DNA of 7,411 nucleotides from Lachnospiraceae bacterium (GCA_024691145.1 JAILNW010000373.1:1-7411); one strand, 5' to 3'. Positions 1 to 6,309 are shown, numbered from the stretch's first letter. Numbers and translations are program-made. The notes: generated by a model not told the origin, from the letters alone.

Positions 1-341
1 ATATATTTATTAGCAAAAGCAGGGTTAACTGTACGAATATATGTATATTGTTCTGGATTATTCTTTACATATAATCTACCATACTTTGCTGTGGTTGTAA
101 TGTTTTTGATAGTTTCTGTCTTAGCCAGTTTTTCAGGAAGAAACTGCCAGCCATATATGCAAAGAGCTAATAAACAACCTGATACTGGTGTTGCAGCAAT
201 GCCTATTAATGGTTTATCTGAAAAAATCATGCCAAGTGAACATAAAAAAAGCACTATACTACCAAGACCGATTATATAAGATATAAATGATACAAATGTC
301 GCTTTTGGCGCATATAGATATCTTTTGTAAATAATTAACAT
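1..341 (-). CDS. Small membrane protein, N-terminal part (partial, runs off left edge)
   Basis: An open minus-strand frame of 113 codons begins with ATG at 341 and continues without a stop past the left edge, so the C-terminus is missing. The start is supported by an excellent ribosome binding site, AGAGGGGG, six bases upstream. The protein opens with a basic stretch (MLIIYKRYLYAPKAT), followed by two hydrophobic segments at about residues 15-38 and 45-66. A polar, Lys/Thr/Asn-rich part follows from about residue 69 (LPEKLAKTETIKNI...). This reads as two membrane helices with a hydrophilic tail, probably cytoplasmic. No family is recognised, and no catalytic motif is visible in the part present. 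It is divergent from the WYL regulator gene and shares its 223-base upstream region, so the two could be co-regulated. The plus-strand frame inside it (91-279) has no ribosome binding site and is an antisense shadow. Confidence 0.75.
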   Translation of the reverse strand, partial: MLIIYKRYLYAPKATFVSFISYIIGLGSIVLFLCSLGMIFSDKPLIGIAATPVSGCLLALCIYGWQFLPEKLAKTETIKNITTTAKYGRLYVKNNPEQYTYIRTVNPAFANKY

Positions 342-347
342 ATTTAT

Positions 348-355
348 CCCCCTCT
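348..355 (-). promoter_or_regulatory. Ribosome binding site of the divergent membrane-protein gene
   Basis: Read on the minus strand the bases are AGAGGGGG, followed by six bases and then ATG at 341. It fixes the start of the left-edge gene, which otherwise has no annotated anchor because its stop codon lies outside the window. Confidence 0.7.
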
Positions 356-414
356 AAGAATTTAAAATATTACTATAGTTACAAACTCCTCATTAAATAT
401 CGTTACTAATTCAC

Positions 415-444
415 ACAATAAATATATTAAAATATATTTATTGT
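415..444. repeat. 30-bp perfect palindrome in the divergent intergenic region
   Basis: Two 14-base arms, ACAATAAATATATT (415-428) and AATATATTTATTGT (431-444), are exact reverse complements separated by AA. Apart from the C/G pair near each end the stem is all A/T, so it would be a poor intrinsic terminator, and no GC-rich stem or flanking T-run is present. A dyad of this size lying between two divergent genes is more likely a protein-binding site or a cruciform-prone element. The outer word ATTTATTGT recurs at 489-497 inside the second inverted repeat. Function is inferred. Confidence 0.6.
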
Positions 445-490
445 TATGTCAAGTGTTTGTATAAAAATAAAAACAATTAAAAAAAATCAT

Positions 491-508
491 TTATTGTCGC
501 GATAATAA
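491..508. promoter_or_regulatory. Candidate operator: near-palindrome TTATTGTCGCGATAATAA
   Basis: The 18 bases match their own reverse complement at 16 of 18 positions, with a perfect TCGCGA centre. That centre is conspicuous in an otherwise very AT-rich stretch. It ends 13 bases before the TATAAT box at 522-527, so it covers the place where a -35 element would sit. A dimeric regulator bound here would block or replace -35 contacts. The obvious candidate is the WYL regulator encoded immediately downstream, acting on its own gene and perhaps on the divergent one. The dyad is seen; the binding protein is inferred. Confidence 0.5.
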
Positions 509-521
509 GACATATAAAATG

Positions 522-527
522 TATAAT
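522..527 (+). promoter_or_regulatory. Candidate -10 box for the WYL regulator gene
   Basis: A perfect TATAAT precedes the gene by 37 bases, giving a short leader that contains the ribosome binding site. No good -35 lies 16-18 bases upstream: the nearest TTG word (TTGTCG, 494-499) is 22 bases away. The promoter may therefore be weak or need an activator. The inverted repeat at 491-508 occupies the -35 region. Confidence 0.45.
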
Positions 528-564
528 TTAAAGTAGATAATAATCTTACAAGGGGGAATTTTTA

Positions 565-1569
565 ATGGCAGAAGAAAGAAAAGAAAAATTAATAAGAGTA
601 TTACAAATACTTGAGACTACTGATGAGAAGACACCTATGAATGCCAATGCTATTGTGGAAAGATTACAGAATACATATGGAATGGAGAAGGCAGATAGAA
701 GGTCTATTTACAGGGATATTCGTTTATTACAACAGTGTGGTTATGATATTTGTCAGAATAATGATAAGAAGTCGGGCTGGTATATGGAGAAGCATGTTCT
801 GGAGGACTGGGAGATAAAGATAATGTTTGATGCTATTCAGCAGGCAAAGTGTATATCTGTTAAAGAAGCAAAGAATATTAAAGAGAAACTGTTATCATTA
901 ACAAGCCAAAGAGGAAGAAGCAGATTCTCACATATGATTATGCCGGTTCCACACAATGTTAAAGATAGTACCTCAATTGGTGTGTATATTGAAACTATGA
1001 TAGAGGCAATGTATATTCACAGAAAGATACGTTTTCAATATACTGAGACTGATGAGATGATGAAAAAGGTTCTGAGAAAAGATGGAAAATTTTATGAACT
1101 TAACCTTTATGCTATTTACTGGTCAGATAATAATTATTATCTGATTGGCTCACATGATAAATATGATGGACTTACAAACTACAGGCTTGACAGAGTAGAG
1201 AATTTAATGATGTCTGAAGAAACTATGGTGATGCCAGATAAAAAACTTGGAGTTAATCCTGAATTAATTATACAGAAGTATATTGAAGACAGTGTTGATC
1301 ATTTTAGTGGAAAAACCATAAGAATTGAACTTGAATATGAGCCGGGACAGGCATCTAATGCAATACTTTATGATTTTGCAGGGGACAAGATAATTGTCAG
1401 AAAACTTAAAAATGGCAAGTGCCATGCATCCTTTACCAAGATGGATAGCATTATGCTGGCAGGCTGGTTTATGCAGTATGCTGATATGTTTAAGGTTATA
1501 CGGCCAGAGAAACTACGAAATGAAATAATTGACAAGATGACAAGAACAATTGAAATGTATAAAGATTAG
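565..1569 (+). CDS. WYL-domain transcriptional regulator (DeoR-like winged HTH)
   Basis: A 334-residue cytoplasmic DNA-binding regulator of normal length for its family. Residues 1-65 form a winged helix-turn-helix, with the probable recognition helix at 45-56 (RRSIYRDIRLLQ). A linker of about 75 residues follows. The WYL sensor domain is at about 140-215, with the motif YYLIG at 191-195 and the characteristic YRLDRV at 206-211. The WCX dimerisation region is at about 248-331, including W301 and the VIRPEKLRNEI segment. WYL regulators bind a small ligand or nucleic acid through that domain and act as repressors or activators; the ligand here cannot be told. The family's Trp-Tyr-Leu triplet is Tyr-Tyr-Leu. 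The start has AAGGGGG eight bases upstream. No intrinsic terminator follows. It may regulate itself, the divergent membrane protein and the downstream esterase, as similar short words occur in those leaders. Confidence 0.9.
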   Translation: MAEERKEKLIRVLQILETTDEKTPMNANAIVERLQNTYGMEKADRRSIYRDIRLLQQCGYDICQNNDKKSGWYMEKHVLEDWEIKIMFDAIQQAKCISVKEAKNIKEKLLSLTSQRGRSRFSHMIMPVPHNVKDSTSIGVYIETMIEAMYIHRKIRFQYTETDEMMKKVLRKDGKFYELNLYAIYWSDNNYYLIGSHDKYDGLTNYRLDRVENLMMSEETMVMPDKKLGVNPELIIQKYIEDSVDHFSGKTIRIELEYEPGQASNAILYDFAGDKIIVRKLKNGKCHASFTKMDSIMLAGWFMQYADMFKVIRPEKLRNEIIDKMTRTIEMYKD

Positions 1570-1575
1570 ATTTGA

Positions 1576-1603
1576 ATTATCAAAATACCATTGTATTATC
1601 AAA
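1576..1603. repeat. Direct repeat ATTATCAAA x2 at the esterase promoter
   Basis: ATTATCAAA occurs at 1576-1584 and again at 1595-1603, start-to-start spacing 19 bases, about two helical turns. The second copy overlaps the -35 hexamer at 1591-1596. The ATTATC core is the reverse complement of GATAAT, which appears in the inverted repeat and leader of the WYL gene. A regulator-binding role is inferred and unproven; short AT-rich words can recur by chance in such DNA. Confidence 0.35.
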
Positions 1604-1619
1604 GAAAATAATGTATAAT
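1591..1619 (+). promoter_or_regulatory. Promoter of the lipoprotein esterase gene
   Basis: TTGTAT (1591-1596) and a perfect TATAAT (1614-1619) are separated by exactly 17 bases, the ideal housekeeping sigma factor spacing. Transcription would start near 1626, leaving a leader of about 114 bases before the ATG at 1740. That leader is AT-rich and holds several small dyads: AAGTAAT/ATTACTT at 1649-1664, ATCATATGAT at 1670-1679, and AGGAT/ATCCT at 1684-1701. Confidence 0.6.
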
Positions 1620-1725
1620 ATATAATAAGTATTATGTAAATATTACAAAAGTAATAAATTACTTAATATATCATATGATTATGAGGATAATTAGTAATCC
1701 TTATTAAAATACTGAATTGTGAGTG

Positions 1726-1731
1726 AAAGGA
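1726..1731 (+). promoter_or_regulatory. Ribosome binding site that sets the esterase start at 1740
   Basis: AAAGGA ends eight bases before ATG 1740. The in-frame GTG at 1719, which would add seven residues (MSERIDC), lies upstream of this site and has no Shine-Dalgarno sequence of its own. With the ATG start the protein opens directly with a lipoprotein signal peptide. Confidence 0.75.
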
Positions 1732-1739
1732 TTGATTGT

Positions 1740-2990
1740 ATGAGGAAGTATTATTTAAGAGGGTTATTATGTATTTTTGGTATGGTATTATGTTGTTCGT
1801 GTAAGAAGAATGATGCTAAGTATGAACAAGAAAGCACCATGGTTCCGGAGCAGAACCAGTATGAAAACGACAGTATGGATAATTGTGATGAAGGTTGGGA
1901 TGACAATGTTATCTGTACACTTGTACCTTATGAAAGTGAGGAGCCTGTTAGAGAAACTGAAAGTTCAAATGTGACAACAAAGGAGCCACAGACATCACAG
2001 GCAACGAAAACACCACAGACATCACAGGCAACAAAGACACCACAGCCACAGCAGGCAACGAAAGCACCTAAAACATCTCAAACGGCAAAGCCTTCATCAA
2101 AAAGCGGAACAATTCCTGATAGTTTAAAGGAAATTTCGCGTGAGGATACATTAAAGTCCGGGAAGCAGGGAAAGATTGAAAAGTTAACTTATGATACATG
2201 GGAGGCATATTCATATGAGAAGAAGTCACAGAAGTTAACTAAAACAGCCTATGTTTATGTTCCATATGGCTATTCAATCAGTCAGAAGTATAATATTTTT
2301 TATCTTAGTCATGGAATGACTTGTACAGAAGCAACATATATGGGAACAGATACATATGCAAGAAGCTTTAAAAATGTAATTGATAATGCGATGGCTGATG
2401 GCAGAATGAAGCCTATGATTCTGGTTATGCTGACTTATAATAATACCAGTTCAACAGACAGCAGCGATATGACTAAATGTTCTTATCTAACAGAACATTA
2501 TCAGAATGAACTTTTGAATGACCTTATTCCTGCCGTTGAAGGCAAGTATAGTACTTATGCTGACAATACTACACTTGAAGGAATTAAAAACAGCAGAGAT
2601 CACAGAGGATTTGGTGGATTTTCCATGGGGTCTATACATACATGGTGTACATTCAGACAGTGTTTAAGCTATTTCAGATATTTTATGCCTATGTGCTGTC
2701 CAAGCTATTCGGCTAATGCATCGCAGCTTGCGAAGAGTGTTACTTCACAAGGATACGGAAAGGATGATTTTTTTATCTTTTCTGCAGCAGGAACTAACGA
2801 TTTTTCACATAATGATATGCAGAAGCAGTTTGATGCTATGGAAAAGGATTCATCTGGAATGTTTAAAACAGGACATTCAGAAAGTGAAGGCAATATGATT
2901 TTTTTCTCAAAACAGGGATATAATCATGATGGACAGTCTATGGATGAATTTACATATAATGCATTATGCTTTTTCTGGAATGAAAAGTAA
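1740..2990 (+). CDS. Secreted lipoprotein esterase (esterase D / CE1-like alpha/beta hydrolase)
   Basis: A 416-residue protein probably exported and lipid-anchored outside the membrane. Residues 1-21 are a signal peptide: basic MRKYYLR, a hydrophobic core, then VLCCSC. The likely lipidated residue is Cys21, although Cys18 at -3 makes the lipobox imperfect. Residues 22-79 are acidic and low complexity; 80-115 are four 9-residue repeats (TKxPQTSQA type); a Lys/Ser-rich spacer leads to a hydrolase domain from about 150 to 416. That domain resembles the putative-esterase family (PF00756), which includes feruloyl and acetylxylan esterases of CE1. Visible features are the oxyanion-type YLSHGM (188-193), the nucleophile elbow GFSMG with Ser295, GTND with Asp354 as likely acid, and GYNHDG with His396 near the C-terminus, giving Ser-Asp-His order. 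The most likely role is removing ester groups from plant polysaccharides, but the substrate is inferred. It forms a single-gene unit with its own promoter and terminator. Confidence 0.88.
   Translation: MRKYYLRGLLCIFGMVLCCSCKKNDAKYEQESTMVPEQNQYENDSMDNCDEGWDDNVICTLVPYESEEPVRETESSNVTTKEPQTSQATKTPQTSQATKTPQPQQATKAPKTSQTAKPSSKSGTIPDSLKEISREDTLKSGKQGKIEKLTYDTWEAYSYEKKSQKLTKTAYVYVPYGYSISQKYNIFYLSHGMTCTEATYMGTDTYARSFKNVIDNAMADGRMKPMILVMLTYNNTSSTDSSDMTKCSYLTEHYQNELLNDLIPAVEGKYSTYADNTTLEGIKNSRDHRGFGGFSMGSIHTWCTFRQCLSYFRYFMPMCCPSYSANASQLAKSVTSQGYGKDDFFIFSAAGTNDFSHNDMQKQFDAMEKDSSGMFKTGHSESEGNMIFFSKQGYNHDGQSMDEFTYNALCFFWNEK
1977..2084 (+). repeat. Four tandem 27-nt repeats coding the esterase linker
   Basis: Units at 1977-2003, 2004-2030, 2031-2057 and 2058-2084 encode TKEPQTSQA, TKTPQTSQA, TKTPQPQQA and TKAPKTSQT (residues 80-115). 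The first two units share 18 identical consecutive bases at their 3' ends (CCACAGACATCACAGGCA); the fourth is the most diverged. The result is an extended, unstructured spacer that would hold the catalytic domain away from the lipid anchor, comparable to the Thr/Pro linkers of other surface enzymes. Near-identical DNA units suggest the array can grow or shrink by slippage or recombination. Confidence 0.8.
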
Positions 2991-3001
2991 GCAAAAAGTT
3001 T

Positions 3002-3031
3002 AAAGAGGAGCGTTATTTGCTCCTCTTTTTT
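3002..3031 (+). terminator. Strong intrinsic terminator after the esterase gene
   Basis: AAAGAGGAGC (3002-3011) pairs perfectly with GCTCCTCTTT (3019-3028) around a seven-base loop, followed by more T residues to 3031. It begins 12 bases after the esterase stop codon and separates that unit from the ABC operon. Confidence 0.92.
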
Positions 3032-3063
3032 AATACAATTTTAATCCTTATTATTGAAATATA

Positions 3064-3072
3064 TGTTATAAT
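3064..3072 (+). promoter_or_regulatory. Extended -10 promoter of the ABC exporter operon
   Basis: TGTTATAAT combines a perfect TATAAT (3067-3072) with the upstream TG of an extended -10 element, 44 bases before the first ATG. No convincing -35 lies 16-18 bases upstream, which extended -10 promoters tolerate. A second, poorer extended -10 (TGTTACTAT, 3085-3093) follows. With the terminator just upstream, the exporter operon is an independent transcription unit. Confidence 0.55.
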
Positions 3073-3115
3073 TTTATAAAAATATGTTACTATTTATGAT
3101 TGAAAGGAGTTTAAA

Positions 3116-4054
3116 ATGGAGAATATAATAGAGATTAGCAATCTTACAAAGATATATTCTGAATTAAAGGCCGTTGATGACCTTTCTTTTAATGTTAAGG
3201 AGGGGGAGATTTTAGGCCTTCTTGGACCTAATGGAAGTGGAAAATCAACAACAATGAATTGCCTGTTGTCACTTATCAAATACAATGAGGGAACAATAAA
3301 GATTTTTGGTAAGAAAATGAGCCCGGATTCATATGACATAAAAGCAAAGATTGGTGTTGTATTTCAAGATGTTGCTGTTTTTGAAGAGCTAAGTGTTTAC
3401 GATAACATAGATTATTTTTGTGGACTATATATAAAGGATAAGAAAACAAGAGCTGAATATGTTGAGGATGCCATAAAACTGGTAGGTCTTGAGGATTATA
3501 AGAAGTTTTATCCAAAGAAACTTTCAGGTGGTTTGCTTAGAAGACTTAATATAGCCTGTGGCATAGCTCATAAGCCAAAACTTATACTTCTTGATGAACC
3601 TACAGTTGCAGTTGATCCTCAGAGCCGTAATAATATTCTTGATGGAATAAAAAAACTCAGGGATGAGGGAGCAACTATAATTTACACAACTCATTACATG
3701 GAGGAAGTTGAAATTCTTTGTGACAGAGTAATAATTATAGATAAGGGCAAACTTCTGGCCTCTGGAACAACTGATGAATTAAAGAAACTTGCAAGAATTG
3801 AAGAGAAGATTACAATCGAAGTCGGAAAAGTTGATGAAAAGTACATTGATATAATTAAATCCTGGGATAGTGTTGAGAAAGTTTCACTTAATGCAAATCT
3901 TCTTGTTATAACATATTCCGAGGGAAAGAATAACCTTGGTAATATTATGGATTATCTTAACAAGGAAAAGATTAAGTATAATAAAGTTTATTCAGAAAGA
4001 CCAACACTTAATGATGTTTTTCTTGAATTAACTGGAAAGGAACTTCGTGATTGA
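3116..4054 (+). CDS. ABC transporter ATP-binding protein (ABC-2 / drug-efflux type)
   Basis: A 312-residue cytoplasmic ATPase that would power export through the two permeases encoded next. Visible motifs are Walker A GPNGSGKS (37-44), Q-loop Gln84, signature LSGGL (136-140, with Leu where most have Gln), Walker B LILLDE (156-161, catalytic Glu161), D-loop VAVD (164-167) and switch His193 in YTTHYMEE. The C-terminal part (about 200-312) has the NDVFLELTGKELRD ending typical of DrrA/CcmA-like ATPases that work with ABC-2 permeases in lipid, drug or peptide export. Length is normal for that group. AAAGGAG lies six bases before the ATG. It is the first gene of a four-gene operon, and its last 8 bases overlap the next gene. 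The substrate cannot be inferred from the ATPase. Confidence 0.95.
   Translation: MENIIEISNLTKIYSELKAVDDLSFNVKEGEILGLLGPNGSGKSTTMNCLLSLIKYNEGTIKIFGKKMSPDSYDIKAKIGVVFQDVAVFEELSVYDNIDYFCGLYIKDKKTRAEYVEDAIKLVGLEDYKKFYPKKLSGGLLRRLNIACGIAHKPKLILLDEPTVAVDPQSRNNILDGIKKLRDEGATIIYTTHYMEEVEILCDRVIIIDKGKLLASGTTDELKKLARIEEKITIEVGKVDEKYIDIIKSWDSVEKVSLNANLLVITYSEGKNNLGNIMDYLNKEKIKYNKVYSERPTLNDVFLELTGKELRD
4036..4041 (+). promoter_or_regulatory. Ribosome binding site for permease 1, inside the ATPase gene
   Basis: AAAGGA ends five bases before GTG 4047 and 14 bases before the in-frame ATG at 4056. The spacing favours the GTG start and an 8-nt overlap with the ATPase stop, an arrangement that suggests translational coupling. 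The ATG three codons later remains possible. Confidence 0.55.
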
Positions 4055-5135
4055 TATGTTTATTCATAATTTTAAATATGCATTTAAAACATTGTTCCGC
4101 AATAAGCCACTGATATTCTGGACATATGCATTTCCGCTTATTATGGCAACACTCTTTAATCTTGCTTTTTCGGATATAGAGAATAAGGAAAAGCTGGATA
4201 TAATTAATATTGCTATTGTTGATAATGAAGAATTTCAGCAGAATATTGTATTTAATAAAGCTTATGAGTCTCTAAGTGATGAGAAAAACGAAGACAGATT
4301 ATTTGAAACAAAGTATGTAACCAGAAAAGAAGCAAAGAAACTTCTGAATGATGGGGAGATTGACGGATATCTGGAATTAAAGGATGGAAAACCGGTAATT
4401 ACTGTTGTTAATAATGGTATTAACCAGACGGTAATTAAATATGTGGCTGAAGAGGTTGCTCAGGCCATTTTTAATCAGGAAGAGGTTAAGATAAAGGACA
4501 TATCAAGCAGCAACTTAAGTTATACAATGATTGAGTTTTATACACTTATAGCCATGACTTGCCTTTATGGGGGAATACTTGGTACCTATGCAATAAATAT
4601 GAACCTTGCTAATATGTCTTCAAAGGGAAAGAGAGTTTCTGTTGCTCCGGTACCGAAAATAAAGGTAATATTAAGCAGTGTGTGTGCAAGTTATCTGGTA
4701 CAGATAATAGGACTTATGCTTCTATTTGCCTATACAGGATTTGTTATAAAGGTTGATTATGGCAGCAATCTGTTAATGATTATAGTACTTGCCTTAGTTG
4801 GAAGCCTTGCAGGACTTACACTTGGAGTGGCGGTTTCCAGTGTATTTAAAACAAGCCAGGATTCAAAGACAGGTATTATTATAGCAATAACAATGCTCGG
4901 ATGTTTCCTTTCAGGAATGATGGGAATTACATTAAAGTATTATATAGATAAAAGTGTTCCTATTATTAACAAATTAAATCCTGCAAGTATGATAACTGAC
5001 GGATACTATTCATTATATTATTATGAAACATTAGACAGATTCAAGATGAATATTGTGTCTTTACTTGTATTTTCTGTAATTATGATAACTATATCAGTTG
5101 TCAGCATAAAACGTCAGAAATATGAAACAGTTTAA
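4047..5135 (+). CDS. ABC-2 type permease, subunit 1
   Basis: A 362-residue integral membrane protein with the ABC-2 layout. A first helix lies at about 21-41 after a basic N-terminus (FKTLFRNKP). A soluble domain of about 120 residues faces outside (42-160). A five-helix bundle follows at roughly 163-184, 208-234, 241-265, 274-296 and 335-353. The segment FLSGMMGITLKYY...LNPASMITDGYYSLYYYE is the conserved re-entrant and last-loop region of this family (ABC2_membrane_3 type). It would form half of the export channel with permease 2 and be driven by the upstream ATPase. GTG is chosen as start because it has the better-spaced ribosome binding site. Substrate is unknown; drugs, lipids or antimicrobial peptides are typical for the family. 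Confidence 0.9.
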   Translation: MIDMFIHNFKYAFKTLFRNKPLIFWTYAFPLIMATLFNLAFSDIENKEKLDIINIAIVDNEEFQQNIVFNKAYESLSDEKNEDRLFETKYVTRKEAKKLLNDGEIDGYLELKDGKPVITVVNNGINQTVIKYVAEEVAQAIFNQEEVKIKDISSSNLSYTMIEFYTLIAMTCLYGGILGTYAINMNLANMSSKGKRVSVAPVPKIKVILSSVCASYLVQIIGLMLLFAYTGFVIKVDYGSNLLMIIVLALVGSLAGLTLGVAVSSVFKTSQDSKTGIIIAITMLGCFLSGMMGITLKYYIDKSVPIINKLNPASMITDGYYSLYYYETLDRFKMNIVSLLVFSVIMITISVVSIKRQKYETV

Positions 5136-5161
5136 TTGTCATACAGGGAGGAAATTGTATT

Positions 5162-6307
5162 ATGAATATATTTAAAACAGTTTTAAAGATTCTGAATAAG
5201 AATAAATTTATAGTAATTCTGTATTCAGTTATTCTTATAAGCTTTGGTGGTATTAATATGTCCTCAAATGAAACTGTAGACAATTTTGTTGCCACAAAGC
5301 CAGATATTTATATAATAAATAATGATGTAAATAAAGGAATTACAAAAAATCTTATAAAGTATTTATCAGATAATTGCAATATTGTAAAACTTAAAGATAA
5401 CGAAGAGGCAATTAATGATGCTTTATTTTACAGGGATGCTAATTATATAATATACATTCCACAGGGCTTTAGAGAAGACTTTTTAAGCGGCAAGGTAGAT
5501 GAGATAGAGATTAAAAGTTCTGGTGACTATCAGTCTTCATTTGCGGGCATGATTTTAGAAAGATATATAAAAGTAGCTGCTTCATTTCAGGGAATTAGTG
5601 ATAATGAAGATGATATTATAAAGGGAATTAATGAAACTTTATCAAAGAAAGCAAAAGTTAATGTTGTGTCAAAACTTGATACATCAGGAATGAATAGAGC
5701 AACTGTTTATTATAACTTTGCAAGCTACAGCATACTTGCATGTCTTGTATATATTATATGTCTTATATTATCAAGCTTTAAAAAGCCAGAGATACAAAGA
5801 AGAACAACAATAAGCAGTTCGAATTATAAGTCAATTAACAGAAAATTATTAGCTTCTAATTCAATGTTGTCGGTTATATTGTGGGCTGTGTATGTAATTG
5901 TAAGTTTTATATTAATAGGCAGTACAATGAGTTCAAAGCATGGAGCAATTTACATACTGAATCTTTTAGTATTTACTATATGTGCTACTACAATAGCGTT
6001 TTTCATTGGAAACCTTGTTAATAATAAAGAGGCCATAAGTGGCATTGTAAATGTAATTGCACTTGGTTCAAGTTTCCTTTGCGGAGCATTTGTTCCTATG
6101 GAATATTTACCAGAGGGAGTTTTAAAGGCAGCACATGTACTTCCATCATATTATTTCATTAAGAGCAATGAGATTGTTAAAACAATGGAAGCTGTTGATT
6201 CTGATGCTCTCAAACCAGTATTTGAAAACATGGGAATACTTTTGATATTTTCATTGTTGTTTGTAGTGCTGACAAATGTTGTATCAAGAAAGAAAGCATG
6301 CAGCTAG
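5162..6307 (+). CDS. ABC-2 type permease, subunit 2
   Basis: A 381-residue membrane protein with the same plan as permease 1. There is one N-terminal helix at about 15-31, a large extracellular domain (about 35-182), then five hydrophobic segments near 186-205, 234-254, 262-284, 290-311 and 357-374. The FLCGAFVPMEYLPEGVLKAA segment (306-325) and following LPSYYFIKSNEI match the late re-entrant region of ABC-2 permeases. Sequence similarity to permease 1 is low by eye beyond this shared topology, so the two probably form a heterodimer rather than being a recent duplication. The start ATG has AGGGAGGAAA upstream, and the gap from permease 1 is 26 nt. It ends in a basic tail, RKKACS. Confidence 0.88.
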   Translation: MNIFKTVLKILNKNKFIVILYSVILISFGGINMSSNETVDNFVATKPDIYIINNDVNKGITKNLIKYLSDNCNIVKLKDNEEAINDALFYRDANYIIYIPQGFREDFLSGKVDEIEIKSSGDYQSSFAGMILERYIKVAASFQGISDNEDDIIKGINETLSKKAKVNVVSKLDTSGMNRATVYYNFASYSILACLVYIICLILSSFKKPEIQRRTTISSSNYKSINRKLLASNSMLSVILWAVYVIVSFILIGSTMSSKHGAIYILNLLVFTICATTIAFFIGNLVNNKEAISGIVNVIALGSSFLCGAFVPMEYLPEGVLKAAHVLPSYYFIKSNEIVKTMEAVDSDALKPVFENMGILLIFSLLFVVLTNVVSRKKACS

Positions 6308-6309
6308 AA

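Noticed and set aside
91..279. Plus-strand open frame of 62 codons at the left end
   Set aside because: No ribosome binding site, and it lies antisense within the convincing minus-strand membrane-protein gene.
415..444. Palindrome as an intrinsic terminator
   Set aside because: Almost purely A/T stem with a two-base centre and no T-run after it; it also lies upstream of both genes, not after one.
1719..1739. GTG start for the esterase seven codons upstream
   Set aside because: No Shine-Dalgarno sequence before it. AAAGGA sits downstream of it at the right distance from ATG 1740, and only the ATG start gives a clean signal peptide.
1620..1739. Known riboswitch class in the esterase leader
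   Set aside because: Only short AT-rich dyads; no conserved GC-containing core of any riboswitch class I can recognise.
1777..1974. Second open frame inside the esterase 5' half
   Set aside because: Out-of-frame overlap with a gene having clear signal peptide and domain evidence; composition looks like a frame shadow and no ribosome binding site is seen.
1977..2084. CRISPR-like array
   Set aside because: Units are directly adjacent with no spacers, in frame, and encode the linker of a secreted protein.
2705..2893. Open frames on both strands within the esterase 3' part
   Set aside because: They overlap the region coding the catalytic Asp and the approach to the catalytic His, and have no start signals.
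3094..3515. Minus-strand open frames across the start of the ABC ATPase gene
   Set aside because: Antisense to the Walker A and Q-loop coding region, without ribosome binding sites.
5101..5295. Minus-strand open frame across the permease 1/2 junction
   Set aside because: Antisense to conserved permease coding sequence and no start signal.
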